Shown one piece after another: positions 16,632 to 24,875 of a DNA stretch of 64,000 bases (within the stretch, counting starts at the first letter, position 1; every line of letters begins with the position of its first letter). The stretch lies in assembly GCA_963767245.1 (NCBI GenBank), contig CAVYDG010000024.1, forward strand, positions 186,001-250,000, read 5' to 3'. Source of the DNA: Roseiarcus sp963767245. GTDB taxonomy: Bacteria > Pseudomonadota > Alphaproteobacteria > Rhizobiales > Beijerinckiaceae. A program made the translations under genes and the position numbers. Under the pieces are notes generated by a model, which ran no database searches, had not been told where the DNA came from, and saw only the letters and a program-made list of their open reading frames with translations.

Positions 16632-17939
16632 ATGAGCGATTTTGAATTGCCCAACACCCGTTACGCGCTGAGCGGCGACGTCAACATCGCCTATCAGACG
16701 ATGGGCGACGGGCCGATTGATCTCATTCTTGTTCCCGGGATCGTCTCTCATGTCGAGTTCGCGCATGAGTGGCCCTCCTATACCGCTTTTCTGCGCCGTC
16801 TTGCGACGTTCGCCCGCGTCGTGACGTTCGACAAGCGAGGCCAGGGACTGTCCGATCGCATCGCCGGCGCGCCATCGCTGGAAGAGAGGGTCGACGACGT
16901 TCGAGCGATCATGGACGACATCGGCTCGCGGCGTGCAGTCGTCATTGGGTTTTCCGAGGGCGCCGCCATGAGCGCGTTTTTCGCCGCGGCATACCCTGAG
17001 CGTGTCTCCCACCTGATTCTTTTCGGCGGCTACGCCAAAGGGCGGTCGACGGAAGACGTGATCGCGCGTGCGGCGCAGATTTGGGGGACCGGCGAAATGC
17101 TCAAACGCGTCGCTCCGAGCCAGGCGACGAATCCTGAAGCCATAAAGATGATCGCGAAATTTGAAAGGCTCTCGGCGAGTCCCGGCGCGCTCAAGGCGCT
17201 GATGACGTTCGCCAGCATGATCGACGTCACCTCGATCCTTCCGACCGTGTGCGTTCCGACGCTTGTGCTGCACCGGCGCACCGATGCGATGATCCCCGTC
17301 AAGCGCGGGCGCGAACTCGCGGCGCAAATCCCTGGCGCCAAATACATCGAATATCCCGACGGAGACCACGTCCCCTGGAGCGGCGATGTCGAGGCGCTTC
17401 TTGGCGACATCCAGGAATTTGTCACCGGAGAGCGCGAGAGCAACTCGTTCGATCTCGAGCGCGTGCTTGCGACGGTCCTGTTCACGGACATCGTCGATTC
17501 CACGCGCAGCGCCGCCGCGATGGGCGATCAACAATGGAGTCGATTGCTCGAAAGCCACGATCAAATGGCTAGACAATTGGTCGAGAAACATCGCGGAAAT
17601 CTGGTCAAGAGCACCGGAGACGGCGTCCTCGCGACGTTCGACGGCCCCGGCCGCGCCGTTCGATGCGCCCTGGCATTTCAAACCGCGACGAAACAGATCG
17701 GCCTGCCGCTGCGCGCCGGCCTCCACACCGGCGAGATTGAAATGAGAGGCCGGGACGTTGGCGGGATCGCGGTGCACGCCGCCGCTCGCGTCATGGCGCA
17801 ATCCGAACCCAGCGAAGTCCTCGTCTCCAGAGTGGTCACTGATCTTGTCGCCGGCGCCGGCATAAAGTTCGCCGAACGCGGGTCGCATGAACTCAAGGGT
17901 CTCCCGGGCCGATGGGATCTGTTTTCGGCGAGCTTGTAA
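16632..17939 (+). CDS. Alpha/beta-hydrolase and class III adenylate/guanylate cyclase fusion
   Basis: A 435-residue two-domain protein. Residues about 10-260 form an alpha/beta hydrolase: LILVPGIVSHVEF, FDKRGQGLSDR, the nucleophile elbow VIGFSEGAAMSA with Ser108, and a late YPDGDHVPW with the likely catalytic His. Residues about 275-435 form a class III cyclase: VLATVLFTDIVDSTRSAAAMGD with the metal-binding Asp, KSTGDGVLATFDGPGRA, GLHTGEIEMRGRDVGGIAVHAAARV and the C-terminal LKGLPGRWDLFSA. Such fusions are known in mycobacteria and rhizobia and are thought to link small-molecule sensing by the hydrolase to cAMP production. No membrane segment. ATG 16593 would add 13 residues. Convergent with dcd. 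Confidence 0.9.
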   Translation: MSDFELPNTRYALSGDVNIAYQTMGDGPIDLILVPGIVSHVEFAHEWPSYTAFLRRLATFARVVTFDKRGQGLSDRIAGAPSLEERVDDVRAIMDDIGSRRAVVIGFSEGAAMSAFFAAAYPERVSHLILFGGYAKGRSTEDVIARAAQIWGTGEMLKRVAPSQATNPEAIKMIAKFERLSASPGALKALMTFASMIDVTSILPTVCVPTLVLHRRTDAMIPVKRGRELAAQIPGAKYIEYPDGDHVPWSGDVEALLGDIQEFVTGERESNSFDLERVLATVLFTDIVDSTRSAAAMGDQQWSRLLESHDQMARQLVEKHRGNLVKSTGDGVLATFDGPGRAVRCALAFQTATKQIGLPLRAGLHTGEIEMRGRDVGGIAVHAAARVMAQSEPSEVLVSRVVTDLVAGAGIKFAERGSHELKGLPGRWDLFSASL

Positions 17940-17949
17940 GGGTTCGTAG

Positions 17950-17969
17950 CCGCAGCCGCGTCGCTGCGG
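17950..17969. terminator. Hairpin after the hydrolase-cyclase gene
   Basis: CCGCAGC-cgcgtc-GCTGCGG starts 11 bases after the cyclase stop. There is no T run, so if it terminates transcription it does so weakly or with Rho. A perfect 16-base palindrome, GAGGCGCCGGCGCCTC, lies further on at 18057-18072 in the same convergent gap. Confidence 0.35.
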
Positions 17970-18162
17970 ATGGACGTGGGAAGAGCGACAATTGCTTGCG
18001 ATAATCAGAAGGCGTGTTGCCCTGGGATTCCGGGATCGCCGTCTCGGGCTGACGGGGAGGCGCCGGCGCCTCATGCTGTTTGACTTCGCTGCCTTGTTGG
18101 TTCGGGGCGCCTAAGGACGTGGCCCGTGGATGGCGCCCGGTTCAATTGACTCGCGAGGCGTC

Positions 18163-19317
18163 TTACACCCGGAAATGTTTCGACAGCTTCAACCCCTGGT
18201 GCTGGTAATTGGAATTCGCGTCCGAGCCATAGAGCTCGTCGGCTGCGCCGGCGAGTTTTTCGTACACCAGCCGCCCGACCGGCTGGCCGTCCTCGAGCAG
18301 GAACGGCACGTCGCGCGAGCGGACCTCGAGCACCGCGCGCGCTGTGGGCCGCCCATCCGCCCCCTGCCCGAACCCCGGATCGAAGAAGCCGGCGTAATGG
18401 ACGCGAAACTCCCCGATCGCCGGGTCGATGGGCGCCATCTCGGCGGCGAGATCGGCCGGTATCTGCACCTTCTCGCGGGACGCGAGGATATAGAATTGGT
18501 CCGGATCGAGGATCAGGCGCCGATCCTCGCGGGCATGGATCGGCTCCCAGAAATCCTCAATTCGATAGCCGCGCAGGCGATTGACGTCGATGACGTCGCT
18601 GTTCTTGATCGCCCGATAGCCGACGATGTCCTCGCCGAGGCCGCCTAGATCGATCCTGAGCACCACGCCCTCGCGCAGGTCGAGCTCGCCATCGACAAGC
18701 GGGCTGAGGAGGTGCCGCTTGCGAATTTCACTGTCGTCGAGGGTGAACGTGTGCTTGTCGCGCTGCTGGGGGTGGCGGCTGCGGAACCTGACCTGGCTCA
18801 GTTTCGACCCCGCCTTGACCCGGACGCTGAAACTGCGCGGCGAGATCTCGAGCCAAAGCTCGCCCTTATAGTCCAGCGGCACGTCGTCGAACGCCTCCGC
18901 GCCGTCGACGATGAGCCGGGTGAAGATGTCGAGCCGGCCGGTCGAGCTCTTCGGGTTGGCGGCGCCGGAAAGGTTGGGCCTCAGCTCCAGCCGCTCCAGC
19001 AAACGCGCGACATAGACGATGCCCTTCTCTAGCACCGCCCCCTTCCCCGCCAGCGACACCGGCTCGGCATTGAGGCTTTGCAGCCGGTCGCGAACCGAGC
19101 AGCCGCGCCCGGGCAGGAAGCTCGCGCGAACCCGGTAGGCTTCCTTGCTGATCCTGAGGTCGAGGCTCGCCGGCTGGAGCTGCGAGGGCTCGAAGTCGAT
19201 CTCCGTGCGGATCAATTTGCGGCCGATCATGGCGCGGATCTTCTGCCGGCCGAAGAGGCCGAACGGGGCCGAGAACAGCGCGTCGGCCACGCCAGGCTCG
19301 GCGGCGTCGAGGATCAC
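18163..19317 (-). CDS. dcd: 2'-deoxycytidine 5'-triphosphate deaminase, two-domain alphaproteobacterial form
   Basis: Converts dCTP to dUTP for dTMP synthesis. LQPASLDLRISKEAYRVRASFLPG opens the first dUTPase-fold domain, AANPKSSTGRLDIFTRLIVDG is the conserved active-site block, and LWLEISPRSFSVRVKAGSKLSQVRFR follows. The second half repeats the fold with REDRRLILDPDQFYILASRE and FRVHYAGFFDPGFG. The double-length form of about 370 residues is typical of Rhizobiales. The start is unsure: no ATG precedes the domain. GTG 19317 gives about 384 residues, near the usual size; TTG 19431 would give 422. In many relatives dcd is directly divergent from metZ; here a cyclase gene lies between. Confidence 0.92.
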   Translation of the reverse strand: MILDAAEPGVADALFSAPFGLFGRQKIRAMIGRKLIRTEIDFEPSQLQPASLDLRISKEAYRVRASFLPGRGCSVRDRLQSLNAEPVSLAGKGAVLEKGIVYVARLLERLELRPNLSGAANPKSSTGRLDIFTRLIVDGAEAFDDVPLDYKGELWLEISPRSFSVRVKAGSKLSQVRFRSRHPQQRDKHTFTLDDSEIRKRHLLSPLVDGELDLREGVVLRIDLGGLGEDIVGYRAIKNSDVIDVNRLRGYRIEDFWEPIHAREDRRLILDPDQFYILASREKVQIPADLAAEMAPIDPAIGEFRVHYAGFFDPGFGQGADGRPTARAVLEVRSRDVPFLLEDGQPVGRLVYEKLAGAADELYGSDANSNYQHQGLKLSKHFRV

Positions 19318-19460
19318 AGGAAGGGAGGATCGGGTCGGCGACAAAGGCGAGCCTCGGAGGGCGGTTTGCGTTGTTAGCGCCCACCCGCGCTCAAGCCAAG
19401 GCTTGGCGGCAGCGATTAGCTGCGAAATCAACCATCAGCCAAGCGCGTCCTTCACACCGC

Positions 19461-20432
19461 TCATTTGGCGGGGTCGCCCTGGGGCGTCAGCTCGCCCAGG
19501 CGGATTTCGGCCAAAGTGCTGAATTCTCCCTTCGGGTATTTTTGCAGATAGGCCTCGATCAGCGCCGGGTTGGCGCTTTCGCGGACCAACTCCCAAAACG
19601 CCAGCTCGATTTCGCGGTCTTGCGGATCGCGCATGCTGGCGCTCTCTTCCGCAATCGCCTCGAGACGCGCCCGCGCAAGGGCGACGAAACTGCCCTCGGG
19701 ATATTGCTCGAGATAGGCCTCGTACTCCTGCGCGCGAACGGAATTCTTGATTGAGTCCCAGAACTCGATCTCCACGGCCTGGCCATCAGCGCCGGACGAC
19801 TCACTTGTCGAAAGCGAAGGAATATCGTCCGAAGCCCCAGATCCGTCGCTTCGCAGCTCCGACGCCGGAGCCACAGCGCCGCTTGGTTGCGGCTCCGTTT
19901 TGCGACCATCGAGAATCATCCGGAAAACACGAATAGGCTGCGCGATGTTCTTGACGCTCCGCTCTCCCAGGTCTTCGAAATCGTATGGAAGTTTTTTGGC
20001 GACATGATCGTGGACGCCACGCGATATGCAGACGCCGCCGGGCTCCGCCAACCCTTCGAGCCGCGCTGCAATATTGACCCCATCGCCGAAAATATCGCCC
20101 TCCTTCACCATGACATCGCCGACATTCACGCCGATGCGAAACTGCATGCGCCTACCTTCGTCCAAGGCCTGGTTGGACGCCGCAAGCTCGTTCTGGATGT
20201 CGATTGCGCACTGAACCGCGGCTAACGCGCTGCCGAATGCAGCCAGAATGCTGTCACCCGCGGTGCCGCAAATTCGTCCGCCATGGTCGGCGATGAGACG
20301 GTCGGTGATCAGCCGAGAATCTGACAGGGTTGCTAGCGTTCCCTCCTCGTCGATTCCCATAAGGCGGCTATAGCCCGCGACATCGGCGGCCAGGATGGCG
20401 ACAAGCCGTCGTTCGAGGGGTGGAGCTTCCAT
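19461..20432 (-). CDS. Class III adenylate/guanylate cyclase with C-terminal repeats
   Basis: A 323-residue protein from ATG 20432 (MEAPPLERRLVAILAADVAGYSRLMG), a hallmark N-terminus of rhizobial cyclases. The catalytic domain occupies residues about 1-180: AADVAGYS with the metal Asp, GTAGDSILAAFGSALAAV, and NVGDVMVKEGDIFGDGVNIAARLEGLA. A Ser/Pro-rich linker follows. The tail then holds two copies of a roughly 45-residue unit (EIEFWDSIKNS / EYEAYLEQYPEGSFVALARARL and ELAFWELVRES / LIEAYLQKYPKGEFSTLAEIRL), probably a protein-interaction module. No membrane segment. It lies between dcd and metZ, on the dcd strand. Confidence 0.88.
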   Translation of the reverse strand: MEAPPLERRLVAILAADVAGYSRLMGIDEEGTLATLSDSRLITDRLIADHGGRICGTAGDSILAAFGSALAAVQCAIDIQNELAASNQALDEGRRMQFRIGVNVGDVMVKEGDIFGDGVNIAARLEGLAEPGGVCISRGVHDHVAKKLPYDFEDLGERSVKNIAQPIRVFRMILDGRKTEPQPSGAVAPASELRSDGSGASDDIPSLSTSESSGADGQAVEIEFWDSIKNSVRAQEYEAYLEQYPEGSFVALARARLEAIAEESASMRDPQDREIELAFWELVRESANPALIEAYLQKYPKGEFSTLAEIRLGELTPQGDPAK

Positions 20433-20599
20433 GTGGTCTCCCGGTCGCGACCGCAGGCAGACGCCCATGCGGCGTGGTCGCACCCGATAAACGCCTTGAC
20501 GGCCAAAAGGTGACAAACAAAGAATTGCCGTCAGCGCGCCGGCCCTTCCACCCAGGGAGCTTGACGCCACGACTTCGCCCCGGCTATTCAAGGGCTTCC

Positions 20600-20658
20600 C
20601 GTGGTCATTTGAGCCGGTCGGCTTGCCGCCACGTTAAACATCGGGCTAAAAGATCGGG
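20600..20658 (+). promoter_or_regulatory. SAM-II riboswitch upstream of metZ
   Basis: CGTGG at 20600-20604 pairs with CCACG at 20629-20633 (P1). Inside it is the TCATTTGAGCCGG / CGGCTTGC loop, followed by GTTAAACA and the pseudoknot strand GGGCTAAAAGATC. This is the SAM-II (metA-type) aptamer, which in Alphaproteobacteria binds S-adenosylmethionine and lowers expression of methionine-synthesis genes. The metZ ATG is about 67 bases downstream, as expected. Two positions appear to differ from the consensus I remember: C instead of G in GGTGATTT, and CTTGCCGCC instead of CTTGCAGCC. Confidence 0.9.
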
Positions 20659-20724
20659 GCGCTCTCAACTCCTACGCCTCGTCTCGAGCCCCATAAGGCG
20701 CCCCTGGCGCAGAGGACTTGAACG

Positions 20725-21954
20725 ATGACGAGCCCGCGCAAATCCCGCGACCCCAAGACGCTGAGGCCGGCGACCCAACTGATCCACGGCGGAACGCTGC
20801 GGTCGGGGTTCGACGAGACTTCGGAAGCGCTGTTTCTCACCCAGGGCTATCTCTACGACACGATGGAGATCGCCGAGGCGCGCTTCAAGGGCGACGCGCC
20901 GGGCTTCGTCTATTCGCGCTTTTCCAACCCGACGGTTGCGATGTTCGAGCGACGGATGGCCCTCATCGAAGGCGCGGAGGCGGCGCGGGCGACCGCAAGC
21001 GGCATGGCCGCGGTCACCGCCTCGCTGATGGGCCAGCTCAAGGCGGGCGACCACATCGTCGCCGCGCGGGCTTTGTTCGGCTCGTGTCTCTATGTGGTCG
21101 AGGAGCTCCTGCCGCGCTTTGGCGTCGCTTCGACTCTCGTCGACGGCGCCGACCTCGACGCCTGGCGCGCGGCAGTGCGCCCCAACACCAAAACGGCGTT
21201 CGTCGAATCGCCGACCAATCCGACGCTCGAACTGGTTGACATCGCCGCCGTCGCCGAGATCATGCACGGAGCCGGCGCGACGCTCGTGGTCGACAATGTA
21301 TTCGCGACGCCTTTGCTGCAGCATCCGATGAAGCTCGGCGCCGATTGCGTCGTCTATTCGGCGACCAAGCACATCGATGGCCAGGGGCGCGTGCTCGGCG
21401 GGATCATCCTCGCAAGCGAGAAATTCATCGCTGACCACATTCACAATTTCCTGCGCCAGACCGGCCCGTGTCTGTCGCCGTTCAACGCCTGGACGTTGCT
21501 CAAGTCGCTCGAGACCCTGCCGGTGCGCGTCGCCGCCCAGACCCGCGCGGCCAGCAAGATCGCCGACTATCTCAGCGGTCATCCGGCGGTCGTGCGCACG
21601 CTCTATCCCGGCCGCGCTGACCATCCGCAGGCGGAGCTGGCGAGGCGGCAGATGGAGGCCGGGGGCACGATGCTGTCGTTCGAGGTCGCCGGCGGCAAGG
21701 CGGCGGCGTTCCGGGTCGCCAATGCGCTGACCATCATCGGCATCTCGAACAATCTCGGCGACGCCAAGAGCCTCATCACCCATCCGGAGACGACGACCCA
21801 CCAGCGGCTGAAGCCCGAGCAGCGCGCAGCGCTCGGCATTGCGCCTGGCCTCCTCAGGTTGTCCGTGGGCCTCGAGGACGCCGACGACCTGATTGAGGAT
21901 CTGGCGCAGGCGCTCGACAAGGCGTCGCTGCCGCGGCGCCACGCAGCGGAGTGA
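20725..21954 (+). CDS. metZ: O-succinylhomoserine sulfhydrylase
   Basis: A 409-residue PLP enzyme of the Cys/Met-metabolism family that makes homocysteine from O-succinylhomoserine and sulfide. QLIHGGTLRSGFDETSEALFLTQGY is the start typical of MetZ. YSRFSNPTVAMFERRMALIEG and ESPTNPTLELVDI follow. The PLP lysine is Lys215 in YSATKHIDGQGRVLGG. The GRVLGG and NNLGDAKSLITHPETTTHQ motifs separate it from MetB and MetC. The SAM-II riboswitch upstream supports the methionine-pathway role. An AGAGGA about nine bases ahead supports ATG 20725. Convergent with the yidB-like gene across a strong hairpin. Confidence 0.96.
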   Translation: MTSPRKSRDPKTLRPATQLIHGGTLRSGFDETSEALFLTQGYLYDTMEIAEARFKGDAPGFVYSRFSNPTVAMFERRMALIEGAEAARATASGMAAVTASLMGQLKAGDHIVAARALFGSCLYVVEELLPRFGVASTLVDGADLDAWRAAVRPNTKTAFVESPTNPTLELVDIAAVAEIMHGAGATLVVDNVFATPLLQHPMKLGADCVVYSATKHIDGQGRVLGGIILASEKFIADHIHNFLRQTGPCLSPFNAWTLLKSLETLPVRVAAQTRAASKIADYLSGHPAVVRTLYPGRADHPQAELARRQMEAGGTMLSFEVAGGKAAAFRVANALTIIGISNNLGDAKSLITHPETTTHQRLKPEQRAALGIAPGLLRLSVGLEDADDLIEDLAQALDKASLPRRHAAE

Positions 21955-21987
21955 GGCTCGGCTCAAGGCCAGGCGCTTGACCAGGCC

Positions 21988-22008
21988 GGCGGGATCACCG
22001 ATCCCGCC
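21988..22008. terminator. Bidirectional hairpin between metZ and the yidB-like gene
   Basis: GGCGGGATC-acc-GATCCCGCC is a perfect nine-base-pair stem with a three-base loop in the 73-base gap between two convergent genes. There is no T run, but the position and stability suggest a shared terminator. Confidence 0.55.
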
Positions 22009-22027
22009 CTACAGGTTCCGAGGCGTC

Positions 22028-22495
22028 TTATTTCTCCAGATCGGCCAGCGTCGGCATGCGGCCGTTCGGCGTCAGCTGATGGATAAGCTGCGGCAGCACT
22101 GTCGCGAGCTGCGCCAGCAGCTCCTGCTGGCTCATGCCGGTGCGCTGCGACAGTTCGTTGAGCGTGTTCTGGCCGAGCGCCGAGCCGAGCTGTCCGGGCT
22201 GGATCGGCTGATTCTGCCCAGGGCCGACCCAAGAGTTGACTTGCGGCGCCGCGCCGCCGGCGGTGAGTTTGCCGATCAGGTCGCCTAGCCCGCCGAGGAC
22301 GCTTCCCGCCGGAGGATTCGTCGGCAGGGACTGAGTCGGCGCCGGGGCAGGTACAGGCCGCCCGGGCGCCGGCGCAGGCGCCGAGCTGCCGCCGAACATC
22401 TTGCCGAGAATGAGCGCGCCCACGGCGACCGCTATCGGCGTCGCCAGATTGCCTCCCGGGACCGCGTTCTTCATCGCATCGTCAAAGGCGCCCAT
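22028..22495 (-). CDS. YidB family protein (DUF937-like)
   Basis: A 155-residue protein from ATG 22495 (MGAFDDAMKNAVPGGNL), preceded by GGAGGAGACAGCA, a clear ribosome-binding site that decides the start against the longer frame from 22663. There is a hydrophobic N-terminal stretch (ATPIAVAVGALILGKMFGG), a Pro/Ala-rich linker, then the YidB-type C-terminal domain with SVLGGLGDLIGKLTAGG, SWVGPGQNQPI and TGMSQQELLAQLATVLPQLIHQLTPNG. The function is not established. The SWVGxGxNxPI motif is diagnostic for the family. A GlsB-type membrane stress protein gene is divergent from it. Confidence 0.88.
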   Translation of the reverse strand: MGAFDDAMKNAVPGGNLATPIAVAVGALILGKMFGGSSAPAPAPGRPVPAPAPTQSLPTNPPAGSVLGGLGDLIGKLTAGGAAPQVNSWVGPGQNQPIQPGQLGSALGQNTLNELSQRTGMSQQELLAQLATVLPQLIHQLTPNGRMPTLADLEK

Positions 22496-22653
22496 TGCTG
22501 TCTCCTCCAAAAAAGACCAAATCGAAAAGCGTGCGCCATCATTAGACTGCCGCCGCTTGGCGAAGATATGACGGCCCAGAGTACCGGCTTGCGTTTTCCC
22601 CGTCCATACCGCACATTCGCAACGCCGGCGGGCGGCGCATGGGAGGTTACGAT

Positions 22654-22911
22654 ATGTTGGCAATAATCGCTTGGGTCATTCTCGGCCTGATCGCCGGCTT
22701 CATCGCCAGCAAGATCGTCAACAAGACCGGCTCAGGCATGACGATGGACATAGTACTCGGCATCGTGGGCGCGATCGTCGGCGGTTACATAGGGAACCTG
22801 ATTGGCATGGGTCCAACAGTGAGCGTTTTGAGTTTCTGGAACATAATCCTTGCAGTGATTGGTGCGTGTATTGTGCTTTGGATCTACCACATGGTCGTGG
22901 CGCGAGCCTGA
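22654..22911 (+). CDS. GlsB/YeaQ/YmgE-family membrane protein
   Basis: An 85-residue inner-membrane protein with three hydrophobic helices: LAIIAWVILGLIAGFIASKIV, the glycine-rich DIVLGIVGAIVGGYIGNLIG, and FWNIILAVIGACIVLWIYHMV. Members are the transglycosylase-associated or stress-response small membrane proteins of unknown mechanism. ATG 22654 is chosen because GGAGGT lies six bases upstream; the in-frame ATG 22639 precedes that ribosome-binding site. Confidence 0.9.
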   Translation: MLAIIAWVILGLIAGFIASKIVNKTGSGMTMDIVLGIVGAIVGGYIGNLIGMGPTVSVLSFWNIILAVIGACIVLWIYHMVVARA

Positions 22912-23050
22912 TGGGCAGAAGCTCTGACTGGCATCATTTGGTGGCCACACGCGTCGTAACCGGACTGGCGAAAACTGAACAATGACCCGTGGGCCCCAGA
23001 TTGACTAGGATTATGATCCCTAGTTAGGTCGAAAAAAGGGCAAGGGCGCC

Positions 23051-23302
23051 ATGAACCATTTGTTGGCGCGGACGGTCGCGGTTCTAAATGGGCTTCTCGC
23101 GATAATCCTGATTGGGATAGGCGCATTCGTTGGCGCTTTCTCGAGAAATCCTCTTGGTTTGATTCTTGGCGCGATAGCGGGCTTTGTTGTTGCGCTGATC
23201 TTGTGCGGTGTTCTTGCGCTGGCCGTCCAGATACACGCCGAACTCATTAAAATCCGTGTGGCGCTCGAACGTAGCGCGAGAGAACGGTCATCGGCACAAT
23301 GA
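23051..23302 (+). CDS. Small two-span membrane protein of unknown function
   Basis: An 83-residue protein with two long hydrophobic stretches (residues about 8-30, AVLNGLLAIILIGIGAFVGAF, and 35-62, LGLILGAIAGFVVALILCGV) and a charged C-terminal helix (AELIKIRVALERSARER). I do not recognise a family with certainty. Codon use is slightly less GC-biased than its neighbours. An AAGGG lies ten bases before the ATG. It follows the GlsB-type gene after 139 bases and may be a separate unit. Confidence 0.7.
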   Translation: MNHLLARTVAVLNGLLAIILIGIGAFVGAFSRNPLGLILGAIAGFVVALILCGVLALAVQIHAELIKIRVALERSARERSSAQ

Positions 23303-23373
23303 TCATCGACCCGATGCTTGGGGGCTCTCGCGAAGAGATAAGCGACCGCGATCACCGCAAGGATCGGTGAGAG

Positions 23374-23835
23374 TCAGTCGGCGCCCCTCCAGCGCGCCGC
23401 CAACCGCTCATCGCCTTCCTTCGCGTCCACCCAGCCCTCGGCGGCGCCGTCTCGGGCGACCGCGCGCTTCCAGAAGGGCGCGCGGGTCTTGAGATAGTCC
23501 ATCAGCATTTCGGCCGCCGCGAACGCCGCGCCGCGATGCGCCGCCGCAACCGCGACAAAGACGATCCGCTCGCCGGGCGCAATGCGGCCGTAGCGGTGGA
23601 TCACCGCCACGCCGAGGAGCGGCCAGCGCGCTTCGGCCTCGCCGATCGCGCGGGCGATCTCCTCCTCCGCCATGCCCGCATAATGTTCGAGCTCGAGCGC
23701 CGCGAGCCGGCCGCCTTCGTCGCGGCAATAACCGACGAAGCTTGCGACCGCGCCGACGTCGGTTCGTCCGCGGGCGAGCGTTTCGGCCTCCACGCCGGGG
23801 TCGAAATCGTCGCGCTGGACGCGGACAGTCGCCAT
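23374..23835 (-). CDS. moaE: Molybdopterin synthase catalytic subunit MoaE
   Basis: A 153-residue large subunit of molybdopterin synthase, which with thiocarboxylated MoaD converts cyclic pyranopterin monophosphate to molybdopterin. ASFVGYCRDEGG, LELEHYAGMAEEEIARAI and VIHRYGRIAPGERIVFVAVAAAHRGAAF are the conserved blocks. KTRAPFWKRAV carries the catalytic lysines. It follows moaD after five bases, so the two are translated together. It provides cofactor for MsrP at 10.3 kb. Confidence 0.95.
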   Translation of the reverse strand: MATVRVQRDDFDPGVEAETLARGRTDVGAVASFVGYCRDEGGRLAALELEHYAGMAEEEIARAIGEAEARWPLLGVAVIHRYGRIAPGERIVFVAVAAAHRGAAFAAAEMLMDYLKTRAPFWKRAVARDGAAEGWVDAKEGDERLAARWRGAD

Positions 23836-23840
23836 CGGCT

Positions 23841-24092
23841 TCAGCCGCCGGTCATCGGCGGAAAGAACGCCACTTCCTTCGCGCCGGCGATCAAAGCGTC
23901 GTTGCGGGCGTGAACGCGGTCGAGGGCCGCGCGAACCATAAGCGGCTTGTCGAAGGCGTACGCGTAGCCCTCACCGCGTCCGGACAGCCAGGCGATGAGG
24001 TCGCCGACGGTCGTCACGGTCGCGGGCGGATCGAGCTCCTCTTCCGCCTTGCCGACCCGCTCGCGCACCCAGGCGAAATAAAGCGCCTTCAT
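23841..24092 (-). CDS. moaD: Molybdopterin synthase sulfur-carrier subunit MoaD
   Basis: An 83-residue beta-grasp ubiquitin-like protein read from ATG 24092 (MKALYFAWVRERVGKAEEELD). It ends in FFPPMTGG; the terminal Gly-Gly is the site of adenylation and thiocarboxylation. VTTVGDLIAWLSG and VRAALDRVHARND are the usual inner blocks. It lies eight bases downstream of pgsA and five bases upstream of moaE, the pgsA-moaD-moaE arrangement common in this class. Confidence 0.93.
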   Translation of the reverse strand: MKALYFAWVRERVGKAEEELDPPATVTTVGDLIAWLSGRGEGYAYAFDKPLMVRAALDRVHARNDALIAGAKEVAFFPPMTGG

Positions 24093-24100
24093 CCTGCGTC

Positions 24101-24712
24101 TCAATCGCCTCCGGCATGATCGTAGCTCGCCTTCATATAGTCCCAGCCGGTGTAGAGCGTCAGGATCGCCGCGATCCAGAGCAGCACGATCCCGGTCGTG
24201 ATTGACCCTGGCAGCAGCGCTTCCCCGGCTGGCCCGATGATCAGGAACGCAAGGGCGACGAGTTGGACGGTGGTCTTCCACTTGGCGAGCGCCGTCACCG
24301 GCAGCGGAACCCTGAGCTCGGCCAGATATTCGCGCAATCCCGAGACCAGGATCTCCCGACACAGGATGACGATCGCCGCCCATAGCGACAGGCCCGAAAT
24401 CGTCTGATTGGCGGCAAGCACCAGGATGACCGCAGAGACGAGGAGCTTGTCGGCGATCGGGTCGAGCATCCTGCCAAGCGACGATTGCTGCGACCAGGCG
24501 CGCGCCAGGTAGCCGTCGAAAAAATCGGTAATCCCGGCGGCGATGAAGATCGCCAGCGCCGTCCATCTCGCCCATGGCTCATCCGGCCAGAACAAAAACC
24601 CCACGACCAGCGGAACCGCCGCGACCCGCGCGTAGGTCAGAATATTGGGCAAGGACCAGTTGCGGCTGATCTGGCGGGCGGTCGAGGATGCCATTTGCAG
24701 CGCAGCAGACAT
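24101..24712 (-). CDS. pgsA: CDP-diacylglycerol-glycerol-3-phosphate 3-phosphatidyltransferase
   Basis: A protein of about 203 residues from ATG 24712 (MSAALQMASSTARQISRNW). An integral membrane enzyme making phosphatidylglycerophosphate. The CDP-alcohol phosphotransferase signature appears as DFFDGYLARAWSQQSSLGRMLDPIADK, i.e. D-G-x2-A-R-x8-G-x3-D-x3-D. Four to six hydrophobic helices are visible. A longer frame from 24877 crosses the upp promoter and is unlikely. ATG 24694 is an alternative. moaD follows after eight bases. The uvrC gene that often leads this operon is not present. Confidence 0.93.
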   Translation of the reverse strand: MSAALQMASSTARQISRNWSLPNILTYARVAAVPLVVGFLFWPDEPWARWTALAIFIAAGITDFFDGYLARAWSQQSSLGRMLDPIADKLLVSAVILVLAANQTISGLSLWAAIVILCREILVSGLREYLAELRVPLPVTALAKWKTTVQLVALAFLIIGPAGEALLPGSITTGIVLLWIAAILTLYTGWDYMKASYDHAGGD

Positions 24713-24875
24713 CCTGCCCGTCCGCCCGTCAATAGCGCTCGGGCAGCGCGGCCGCCGCGGGCGCCGGCCGACAAAACTGGGGACGAGGATCTGTGCCGCT
24801 GCTTCAGGCCGCGCAACATCGTCTAAGGTCAGGATCTTAGCTATCGTCGGGACCAAGCTCGAAGGACCAAAGCCC

